The notes under the pieces were generated by a model. The model had not been told where the DNA came from. It saw only the letters and a program-made list of their open reading frames with translations, and did no database searches. Position numbers and translations under genes: made by a program. From Candidatus Woesearchaeota archaeon (GTDB taxonomy: Archaea; Nanobdellota; Nanobdellia; Woesearchaeales; JAGVZT01), in NCBI GenBank assembly GCA_019323665.1, contig JAHWHA010000040.1:1-6465 (forward strand): a stretch of DNA of 6,465 bases. The letters run 5' to 3'. Shown here one piece after another: positions 1 through 5,123 of the stretch (positions within the stretch are counted from its first letter, which is position 1; the number at the start of each line of letters is the position of its first letter).

Positions 1-2
1 CA

Positions 3-128
3 AGAGATGCTATGATTCAAAGAGCAACTGCTGGTTATTGGCATTTTGTTCACCTATTTGCAGAAACAACAGGATATGCTATTCCAAAAGAAGCATATGC
101 TGCATTTGCTGGGCCTGCTAATCAATAG
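3..128 (+). CDS. C-terminal end of an unrecognised protein (partial)
   Basis: An open frame enters from the left edge and ends at a TAG at 126-128, giving the last 41 residues of a protein. The tail is rich in aromatic residues and alanine, with the stretches AGYWHFVHLFAE and GYAIPKEAYAAFAG. I do not recognise the family. The YWHF string superficially recalls cytochrome oxidase subunit III, but nothing else supports that. The other two plus frames are closed early, and the amino-acid composition is protein-like, so I take it as the real end of a gene that starts outside the window. No strong terminator follows the stop codon; the next 200 nt are AT-rich and lead to the tRNA promoter. Confidence 0.55.
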   Translation, partial: RDAMIQRATAGYWHFVHLFAETTGYAIPKEAYAAFAGPANQ

Positions 129-301
129 ATTTCATTACTAAAATAAATACTGTGAGGGGAAAAAAAGATAAATCAAACACTACTACAAGCAGCAGCAATC
201 AGAAGAATTTTTGGGTGGCTCATGCGATAAGCTATCAGTTTCACCCTTATTTCCAGAGGTATAAAATTAGCATCCTGATGTTTAAATATTCTTTTGACAA
301 A

Positions 302-313
302 AACCTTTATAAA
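302..313 (+). promoter_or_regulatory. Archaeal BRE/TATA promoter of tRNA-Tyr
   Basis: AACC followed by TTTATAAA (TATA at 306-313) is a good BRE/TATA match. Its centre lies about 27 nt before the first base of the tRNA acceptor stem (337), so transcription is predicted to begin at or within a base or two of the mature 5' end (A336 is the nearest purine). Confidence 0.75.
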
Positions 314-372
314 TCCCCTAAAATTAACCATATACACCCCTCTTAGCTCAATGGTGGAGCGTCCGGCTGTAG

Positions 373-422
373 AAGTGGGCAGAGATTCTCAAACGAGAGA
401 CAATGAAAACTCACCAGCCGTC
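373..422 (+). other. tRNA-Tyr intron 1, canonical position 37/38 (50 nt)
   Basis: The insertion lies directly after G37 of the anticodon loop, the usual archaeal intron site. A relaxed bulge-helix-bulge can be drawn: the bulge TCA (421-423) abuts the anticodon stem, 367-370 faces 417-420 with one U-C mismatch, the 5' bulge is AGA (371-373), and an inner helix pairs 375-379 with 410-414. A small terminal hairpin pairs 387-390 with 395-398. An endpoint shift of one base (374-423) gives the same mature tRNA. Confidence 0.8.
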
Positions 423-444
423 ACCGGAAGGTTCCCAGTTCAAA

Positions 445-476
445 AAAGGGTTTAATTAAGTTAGGCTCAATGAAAG
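445..476 (+). other. tRNA-Tyr intron 2, non-canonical, in the T loop (32 nt)
   Basis: The T-stem halves 434-438 and 478-482 are perfectly complementary but separated by 39 nt instead of 7. A bulge-helix-bulge explains the excess: TTCA (439-442) pairs with TGAA (471-474) as the 4-bp central helix, the 3' bulge is AGT (475-477), the 5' bulge lies in the A run from 443, and an inner helix pairs 448-453 with 463-468 through three G-U wobbles. Cutting after the second base of each bulge removes 445-476 and leaves TTCAAAT, the consensus T loop. The A run allows other cut registers, all removing 32 nt. Confidence 0.78.
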
Positions 477-490
477 TCTGGGAGAGGGGA

Positions 491-500
491 TTTATTTTCT
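491..500 (+). terminator. T-rich stretch after tRNA-Tyr
   Basis: TTTATTTTCT follows the discriminator base immediately and would serve as an archaeal oligo-U terminator. The same bases could also act as a weak TATA-like element for the structured block that begins at 514. Confidence 0.4.
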
Positions 501-513
501 AATATGGCACTTT

Positions 514-758
514 GGCGGCCACCACCACCCAGGCCCAGACGGATTTTTTCGGTAACTATACCTAAAAAATCCTACTCGCCAGGCAACAACCCAATACCTG
601 CGAGGTATAGGAACGTTGCCTGTCTCGTCTGGCCAGGTGGTGGCCGCCTTTGCAATTTCCTATTAGGCAACAACATTGACGGTCGGCGAGGCGGGGGTTG
701 TCCCTTACGGGGTGCCGAGTAGGCCGAAGGCCGTCGACCCGTCAATAATGTTGTTGCC
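514..758. ncRNA. Candidate structured ncRNA of unknown family: two adjacent compound hairpins
   Basis: This GC-rich block in AT-rich surroundings folds into two units. Unit I (514-648) closes with a perfect 13-bp stem, 514-526/636-648, then 532-535/631-634 and 537-541/626-630 around a bulged C536. Inside are two hairpins: 542-549/564-571, extended by GGTA/TACC closing an ACTA loop, and 580-587/615-622, capped by 594-598/604-608. Unit II (666-758) closes with 10 bp, 666-675/749-758, a 3-nt bulge (746-748) and 7 more bp, 676-682/739-745. It contains 684-687/714-717 and the hairpin GGCC-GAA-GGCC (722-732). The plus-strand 72-codon frame here is an arginine/glycine/proline-rich artefact of the palindromes. 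I found no RNase P signature (GAGGAAAGUC, ACAGAA) and no SRP helix 8 signature on either strand. The strand is unresolved: weak TATA-like sequences exist upstream on both sides and neither end has a T-run. A DNA-level palindromic element remains possible. Confidence 0.6.
581..674 (+). repeat. Direct decamer repeat AGGCAACAAC shared by the two hairpin units
   Basis: AGGCAACAAC occurs at 581-590 and again at 665-674. Each copy is the 5' strand of a stem, and their partners (GTTGCCT at 615-621 and GTTGTTGCC at 750-758) are therefore interchangeable over at least 7 bp. This allows alternative pairing between the units. Confidence 0.7.
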
Positions 759-810
759 GAATGTACCTACAAATTAATAAAAAGTTGCCATCACATAATT
801 ACAACCAAAC

Positions 811-820
811 TTTATATAAT
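811..820 (+). promoter_or_regulatory. TATA box of the zinc-ribbon microprotein gene
   Basis: TTTATATAAT is a strong TATA match preceded by purine-rich ACCAAAC. Its centre lies about 26 nt before the ATG at 841, so the transcript is predicted to start at the start codon (leaderless). This is the main support that so short a frame is a real gene. Confidence 0.7.
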
Positions 821-840
821 CGAATATTTTTCATAGAAAT

Positions 841-930
841 ATGGAAACTTGCCCAGAGTGCGGATGCGAATTAGTGCACCAAGAAGGGTGCAAACACTGC
901 CCGGCATGCGGCTGGGGATTGTGCGGTTAA
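841..930 (+). CDS. 29-aa zinc-ribbon microprotein resembling the C-terminal tail of class II ribonucleotide reductase
   Basis: The ATG at 841 opens a 29-codon frame ending in TAA at 928-930. Seven of the 29 residues are cysteine (4, 7, 9, 17, 20, 23, 28), arranged as CPECGC, then HQEGC, then KHCPACG and a final LCG. Two CxxC knuckles are the mark of a zinc ribbon. The CPECG...EGC..C..CG....C pattern is what I know from the extreme C-terminus of adenosylcobalamin-dependent ribonucleotide reductase (NrdJ), where tail cysteines relay electrons to the active site. Here there is no reductase upstream: a TATA box sits about 26 nt before the ATG and a T6 run follows, so it looks like a free-standing leaderless gene. 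It could act as a separate redox or zinc-binding partner, or be a relic of a lost nrdJ. It is convergent with the guaB-like gene. Confidence 0.7.
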   Translation: METCPECGCELVHQEGCKHCPACGWGLCG

Positions 931-944
931 TTCTTTTATTGCAA

Positions 945-973
945 TTTTTTCATCTCTTAAAAAATTTTTAGAG
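945..973. terminator. Bidirectional terminator between convergent genes
   Basis: The plus strand has T6 at 945-950, 15 nt after the microprotein stop. An inverted repeat, CTCT...AGAG at 954-957/970-973 with an A/T core, supplies T6 on the minus strand (complement of 959-964) just after the guaB-like stop. One 46-nt gap thus offers oligo-U stops in both directions. Confidence 0.55.
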
Positions 974-976
974 AAT

Positions 977-2260
977 CTAAAACATTGTCTTGGCACCTTC
1001 AAAAAACCCAAATGGCGACTGCAATGCCCATCTGCTGTGTTTGGCATGCCTTGCAAGATTGCATACTCCATAATCATTTGTGCCAGAATAGCTCAAGCCA
1101 GACTGCACACCTGTCATCAGCCTAGCTAAATACAGGCTTGTTTCCCCAAGATAAGGAATCCTTCTATCAAGCCCTTCAGGAGCATCCCACCTCGGGCGAG
1201 CCTGCCTGTTTTTAGCTCGATCACTTGCACTACCCCACACAAGCACATCATTCTTTTCTTGGCAAAAACTCTGCTCGCATGCCGGGCTGTCAGATGTCTG
1301 TGCTAACCTTGTTCCAAGCATAATGCCATCAACACCAGCAGCGAAATACTTTACAGCATCACCGCTATCGCTAATACCACCATCACCAATAACAAAAACC
1401 TCTCTACCATGCTGCCTGAAATATCTTGCGACAACAGCCACACTGTACAAACCGCTGATCATTGGTACTCCAAAACCAGTCACCCTGCGAGTTGAACAGC
1501 TCCACCCAGGCCCAACACCAGCCTTGACACCATCAGCACCAGCCTCAAAAAGCTCATAAGCGCCTTTTGCTGTGATTACATTCCCTGCAAGCAGCACCGT
1601 CTCAGGAAAGCGCTCCTTCAGCTTCTTAATTGCATCAGCCATGCGCTGCGAATGCCCGTGCGCAGTATCAAGCACAATAATGTCAGCACCAGCATCAATA
1701 AGAGCACTCGCCCTTTCCATGCATCCTGAGATGCTCGTAGCTGCACCAACAATAAGCTCGCCATCCTTGTTCAGAGCAGGCTCAAACTCGCGGCCATCAA
1801 TCTCGACCCGCTCATCAGATTTCGCCTTGACTGCCTTGATATCAGCAGCCTGCTCATCTGCACTCTGGAACTGATGTGTAACACCGACACCACCAAGCTG
1901 CGCAATGGTTGTGGCCAGCTTTGCGCCAGTTACGCATTCCATGTTGGATGAAAAAACCGGGAACGGCAGCCTCAGCCCGTTTGGCAGTCCTGAACTCAAA
2001 TCGCAGTCAATTCTGGAATTCGAAGCCCTGAAAGGGATACCTGTAATATCCTCAGGCGCAATGTTGGTGTGTAGATTCTCTCTAGAGAGATGCACAAGCT
2101 GACCAATGGTATAACCATTCCTTGCCCGAACCTTTGCCGCTGCTCGCTCTTTCAAAATAAGTTTGTGCTTATTCTTATCCCATTTAAGCTGTTGTTCAGC
2201 CATGTCGGCCAGAATAATAGAATTCACTGCCTCATCAAGCTCTGCATGATTGTTATCCAT
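977..2260 (-). CDS. guaB: IMP dehydrogenase / GMP reductase family protein lacking CBS domains
   Basis: The product is a TIM-barrel enzyme that would oxidise IMP to XMP with NAD+, or reduce GMP to IMP if it is a reductase. Residues count from the ATG at 2260 (427 aa). Seen: FSSNMECVTG (103-112), GGVGVTH (123-129), LDTAHGHS (197-204, the cofactor-site Asp of IMPDH), AGNVITAKGA (225-234), the catalytic-cysteine loop GPGWSCSTR (250-258, Cys255), DGGISDSGD (293-301) and MLGT (314-317). DTAHGHS favours IMPDH over GMP reductase. Oddities: the CBS pair is replaced by a short linker (about 145-170), the N-terminus is longer than usual by about 60 residues, the cysteine loop reads GWSC rather than GSIC, and the mobile flap (343-362) is short without a clear Arg-Tyr dyad. 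The upstream TTG at 2305 is rejected because the TATA box lies at 2289-2296. The gene is divergent from purB-purA. Family is certain; reaction direction is less so. Confidence 0.85.
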   Translation of the reverse strand: MDNNHAELDEAVNSIILADMAEQQLKWDKNKHKLILKERAAAKVRARNGYTIGQLVHLSRENLHTNIAPEDITGIPFRASNSRIDCDLSSGLPNGLRLPFPVFSSNMECVTGAKLATTIAQLGGVGVTHQFQSADEQAADIKAVKAKSDERVEIDGREFEPALNKDGELIVGAATSISGCMERASALIDAGADIIVLDTAHGHSQRMADAIKKLKERFPETVLLAGNVITAKGAYELFEAGADGVKAGVGPGWSCSTRRVTGFGVPMISGLYSVAVVARYFRQHGREVFVIGDGGISDSGDAVKYFAAGVDGIMLGTRLAQTSDSPACEQSFCQEKNDVLVWGSASDRAKNRQARPRWDAPEGLDRRIPYLGETSLYLARLMTGVQSGLSYSGTNDYGVCNLARHAKHSRWALQSPFGFFEGAKTMF

Positions 2261-2288
2261 AACAATTAAATCCAAGATAGAGCGGTAG

Positions 2289-2296
2289 TATATAAG
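2289..2296 (-). promoter_or_regulatory. TATA box of the guaB-like gene
   Basis: On the minus strand CTTATATA lies about 32 nt before the ATG at 2260, predicting a start of transcription about 2264-2266 and a leader of only a few bases. No Shine-Dalgarno sequence precedes the ATG. Confidence 0.6.
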
Positions 2297-2319
2297 TGTT
2301 GCCAATGACCGCGAAGTAA

Positions 2320-2330
2320 CAATATTATTG
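2320..2330. promoter_or_regulatory. Short palindrome between divergent purine promoters
   Basis: CAATATTATTG is a perfect 5-bp inverted repeat around one central base, between the two opposing TATA boxes (28-30 nt from one, 56 nt from the other). It could be an operator for shared control, but so short an AT-rich palindrome may be chance. Confidence 0.2.
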
Positions 2331-2385
2331 AAACAAATCCTGAAAATAGCATAAACTACTCAAAATAGACTCCACCACACAAAAA

Positions 2386-2393
2386 TTTATATA
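2386..2393 (+). promoter_or_regulatory. TATA box of the purB-purA operon
   Basis: TTTATATA, preceded by the BRE-like ACAAAAA, is centred about 31 nt before the ATG at 2421. The leader would be about 5 nt with no Shine-Dalgarno sequence. Confidence 0.7.
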
Positions 2394-2420
2394 GCATCTT
2401 CACAACTTCAAAACAACTGT

Positions 2421-3809
2421 ATGGGGGACAATTCATTGAATGCAATTTCACCAATAGATGGTAGATACGCTGCCAAACTCACAGATTTAAAAGATTATTT
2501 CTCAGAATCTGCCTTTTTTAAATATCGAATTAAGGTGGAGGTGGACTATCTGCTATTTCTCTCCAAAATAAAAATCATTAGGAAACTCTCAGAATCAGAA
2601 ACAAGAGAGCTTAAGCACCTTTATGAAGGGTTTGATACAGCACAGGCACAGCTCGTAAAAGAGATTGAAGAACTCACAAACCATGATGTCAAGGCAGTTG
2701 AGTATTATATTCAAAAGCAGATTATTAAATCAACCCTTAATGACATCTCGCAGTATATTCATTTTGGACTTACTTCAGAAGATGCAAATAATATAGCATA
2801 TTCACTTATGATAACAGACTTTGTAAAAACTGTTTATCTGCCAACCATCAAAAAGCTAATCACCCAATTAATTGAATTAACCAACAACCAAAAAGCAAAC
2901 CCAATTCTTGCCAGAACTCATGGCCAACCGGCATCGCCAACAACCTTGGGCAAAGAGTTTGCGGTATTCTTAAACAGGTTAACAATCCAACTGGAGAATC
3001 TGGTGCAAATCACACTCACAGCAAAACTCAACGGGGCAACTGGTAACTTCAATGCCCATATAGCTGCCTACCCTGAAGAGAACTGGATTGAGCACAGCAC
3101 AGCTTTCATAAAATCATTTGGGCTGGAGCCTAATGGGGTGACAACCCAAATAGAGCCTAACGACAACTTGGCAAAGCTTTTCCACAATATAATGAGGATA
3201 AACAACATAATCCTGGAGCTGGATCAGGACTGCTGGTACTACATAAGCCAGCAACTTCTCATATTAAAGCCAGTAAAAAATGAAGTAGGCTCCTCAACAA
3301 TGCCTCACAAAATAAACCCGATAGACTTTGAGAACAGCGAGGGGAATCTGGGTATAGCCAATGCATTGCTATACCATCTATGCCAAACACTCACAGTATC
3401 CAGACTACAAAGGGACCTATCAGGCAGCACAGCCAAAAGAAATATAGGAGTGCCTCTTGCACACACAATACTAGCATACAAATCAACATTAAAAGGACTC
3501 TCAAAGATAGACATAAATCCAATTGTCCAAAAAAACCAGCTTCACAACCATCCAGAGGTTCTTGCAGAGGCAATCCAGACAATACTGAGAAAAAATCAGG
3601 ACCCAAAGGCTTATGAGAGACTTAAGGAGCTCACTAGAGGAAAAACAATAACCTTAGCTGAAATTCAAAATTTCATCAAAAACCTCAATATTGAAGAGGA
3701 AGACAAGACAAGATTGTTAGAGCTCACACCAGAATCTTACATAGGGATGGCAGAGCAGCTTGCCGGAATCGCAGTAAAAAAGGCAAAAAAAATCCTGGAG
3801 GTGATCTGA
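2421..3809 (+). CDS. purB: Adenylosuccinate lyase
   Basis: This cytoplasmic enzyme removes fumarate from adenylosuccinate to give AMP, and from SAICAR to give AICAR, in purine synthesis. The 462-aa product carries the fumarase/aspartase superfamily signature GSSTMPHKINP (290-300), with the catalytic serine at 291 or 292, the ARTHGQPASP motif (164-173) with the catalytic His167, and GLTSEDANNIA (116-126). The N-terminus (NAISPIDGRYAAKL) and the stretch IDFENSEGNL, through the ELTRGK motif near the C-terminus, match the roughly 456-aa E. coli-type PurB rather than the shorter lyase typical of many archaea and Bacillus, which suggests bacterial ancestry. The ATG at 2421 is chosen because a TATA box lies about 31 nt upstream. 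Its TGA overlaps the purA ATG by one base, so the two are translated from one message. PurB and PurA catalyse consecutive steps from IMP to AMP. Confidence 0.97.
   Translation: MGDNSLNAISPIDGRYAAKLTDLKDYFSESAFFKYRIKVEVDYLLFLSKIKIIRKLSESETRELKHLYEGFDTAQAQLVKEIEELTNHDVKAVEYYIQKQIIKSTLNDISQYIHFGLTSEDANNIAYSLMITDFVKTVYLPTIKKLITQLIELTNNQKANPILARTHGQPASPTTLGKEFAVFLNRLTIQLENLVQITLTAKLNGATGNFNAHIAAYPEENWIEHSTAFIKSFGLEPNGVTTQIEPNDNLAKLFHNIMRINNIILELDQDCWYYISQQLLILKPVKNEVGSSTMPHKINPIDFENSEGNLGIANALLYHLCQTLTVSRLQRDLSGSTAKRNIGVPLAHTILAYKSTLKGLSKIDINPIVQKNQLHNHPEVLAEAIQTILRKNQDPKAYERLKELTRGKTITLAEIQNFIKNLNIEEEDKTRLLELTPESYIGMAEQLAGIAVKKAKKILEVI
3797..3805 (+). promoter_or_regulatory. Strong Shine-Dalgarno sequence of purA inside the end of purB
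   Basis: GGAGGTGAT is a nine-base match to the 16S 3' end, 7 nt (counted from GGAGG) before the purA ATG. It fixes the purA start and, with the TGATG stop/start overlap, points to translational coupling. The leaderless first gene of the operon lacks such a site. Confidence 0.85.
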
Positions 3810-5098
3810 TGCCAGCTACAGTAATAGTGGGAATGCAGTGGGGAGATGAGGGAAAAGGCAAGGTGGTTGATTTCCTGGCAAAGGATGCAGTCGCAGTAGC
3901 CAGATTCCAGGGGGGCAACAATGCAGGCCACACTGTTGTGCTTGGAAATCAGACATACAAGCTTCACCTTATACCCTCGGGTGCATTATACGAACATGTA
4001 ACAATCTGCATTGGCGCAGGGGTTGTCGTAAATCCAGAAGTTCTATTAAAGGAGATAAAAACACTTGAAGACAGAGGCATAACACCCAATCTAATGATAA
4101 GCCCAAGAGCCCATGTGATTATGGATTTCCACATCCAGCAAGATGTGCTGCAGGACAAGGCCCAGGGCAAATTGTCAGCAGGCTCTACAAAACGCGGGAT
4201 TGCGCCTGTATATTCAGACAAAACTGCACGCCACGGCATCAGAATAATTGATTTGCTCGATGAGCAGATACTCAAAGAGAAGCTTGATTACCTTGTGCCA
4301 TTAAAACAAAAATATTTCACACATATTTTTAGCGAAACGGCAAAACTGGACAAGCAAGCAATCTTCAACAAATACAGGGATTACGGCAGAAAACTCAAGA
4401 AACATGTTGGCAGCGTTTCAATCTTTCTCAACAAAGAGATGGATGCGGGCAAGAAAGTCATCTTAGAGGGTGCTCAGGGCTGCATGCTCGGGCTTGATTT
4501 TGGTCTGTACCCCTATGGCACGTCTTCCAATACAATCGCAGGAGCGGCATGCACAGGCGCAGGCATAAGCCCGTTGAAAATCTATCGAATTATTGGGGTT
4601 GTTAAAGCATACACCTCAAGAGTCGGTTCAGGACCAGTGCCGTCAGAAATCAAAGACAAGACAGCCGACAAGATTAGAGAGGTGGGCAATGAATACGGCA
4701 CAACAACCGGCCGTCCGAGGAGGATAGGCTGGCTGGATCTTGTCACATTGAGACATGCGGTTATGGTCAACGGACCAAGCGAGTTAGCACTGACAAAGCT
4801 TGATGTGATGGCAGATATTAACCCAATCAAAATCTGTACGCACTACGAGTGCAATGGTCGGGAGCTGGAGCATCATCCTGCTTCATTGGCAACATTTAGG
4901 GCATGCAAACCAGTTTACAGAGAATTCAAAGGTTTTGGTAATATTAGCGGAGTCCGTGATTATGAAGAGCTTCCCAAGGCGGCAAAGGACTATATTGAGT
5001 TTATTGAATCTGAGCTTGGAGTAACAATAACTACTATTGGAGTGGGGCCAGAGAGAACAGAAATCATTCACAAAGATTTTGGATGCACAATAAAATAA
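3809..5098 (+). CDS. purA: Adenylosuccinate synthetase
   Basis: This enzyme condenses IMP with aspartate using GTP to form adenylosuccinate, the first committed step to AMP; PurB, encoded just upstream, completes it. The 429-aa length fits the family (E. coli 432). Visible motifs are the P-loop-like GDEGKGKVVD (12-21) with catalytic Asp13, GGNNAGHTV (35-43) with catalytic His41, the IMP-binding GSTKRGIAP (125-133), EGAQG (220-224), YPYGTSSNT (234-242), the aspartate/IMP loop GTTTGRPRR (297-305), and the guanine-specificity motif TKLDVMA (329-335). It ends in the typical GVGPERTEII. All expected catalytic residues are present, so it should be active. The ATG overlaps the purB TGA (TGATG) behind a strong Shine-Dalgarno sequence. 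No T-run follows its TAA on the plus strand; the next gene is convergent. Confidence 0.98.
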   Translation: MPATVIVGMQWGDEGKGKVVDFLAKDAVAVARFQGGNNAGHTVVLGNQTYKLHLIPSGALYEHVTICIGAGVVVNPEVLLKEIKTLEDRGITPNLMISPRAHVIMDFHIQQDVLQDKAQGKLSAGSTKRGIAPVYSDKTARHGIRIIDLLDEQILKEKLDYLVPLKQKYFTHIFSETAKLDKQAIFNKYRDYGRKLKKHVGSVSIFLNKEMDAGKKVILEGAQGCMLGLDFGLYPYGTSSNTIAGAACTGAGISPLKIYRIIGVVKAYTSRVGSGPVPSEIKDKTADKIREVGNEYGTTTGRPRRIGWLDLVTLRHAVMVNGPSELALTKLDVMADINPIKICTHYECNGRELEHHPASLATFRACKPVYREFKGFGNISGVRDYEELPKAAKDYIEFIESELGVTITTIGVGPERTEIIHKDFGCTIK

Positions 5099-5115
5099 AA
5101 AACAAAAAAACAAAT
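5096..5115 (-). terminator. Oligo-U terminator of the basic-protein gene
   Basis: The minus strand downstream of the TAG reads through T7 (complement of 5104-5110) and another T6 (5097-5102), a typical archaeal oligo-U stop. It lies at the convergent junction and overlaps the purA stop codon. Confidence 0.55.
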
Positions 5116-5123
5116 CAAGAAAT

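Larger units (their letters stand above)
337..490 (+). tRNA. tRNA-Tyr (anticodon GTA) with two introns
   Basis: Removing two insertions leaves a 72-nt cloverleaf. The acceptor stem pairs 337-343 with 483-489 (seven of seven) with discriminator A490. The D stem is 346-349/357-360 with the loop GG at 353-354. The anticodon stem is 362-366/424-428 with the anticodon GTA at 369-371. The T stem is 434-438/478-482 (five of five), with the T loop reading TTCAAAT after splicing. The C1-G72 pair and A73 are the known archaeal identity elements for tRNA-Tyr. The gene contiguous up to base 458 cannot close its T arm or acceptor stem, so the second intron is needed for a functional tRNA. CCA is not encoded (TTT follows). 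A TATA box sits about 27 nt upstream and a T-rich stretch directly follows. Confidence 0.9.

Noticed and set aside
152..346. 64-codon plus-strand frame with GTG start before the tRNA
   Set aside because: Low-complexity Ser/Asn/Lys-rich product with no motif. It runs through the tRNA promoter into the acceptor stem.
504..722. 72-codon plus-strand frame across the structured block
   Set aside because: Composition (Pro/Arg/Gly runs) follows the GC-rich palindromes. The frame covers the 3' strand of unit I and ends inside unit II, which fits an RNA or DNA structure better than a protein.
514..758. RNase P RNA or SRP RNA
   Set aside because: Neither strand shows GAGGAAAGUC/ACAGAA of RNase P or the GGAA-capped helix 8 with its A-rich loop of SRP. 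The two-hairpin layout also differs from the single SRP rod. A covariance-model search would settle it.
514..758. H/ACA guide RNA
   Set aside because: Two hairpins fit in outline, but units are much longer than archaeal H/ACA hairpins and no ACA lies the right distance after either stem (the nearest, in CTACAAA at 768-774, is too far).
501..770. MITE or insertion sequence
   Set aside because: No flanking target duplication and no transposase frame; the two inverted repeats are nested hairpins rather than termini of one element. Not fully excluded.
1323..2102. Three plus-strand frames opposite the guaB-like gene
   Set aside because: Antisense shadows of a gene with clear IMPDH-family motifs.
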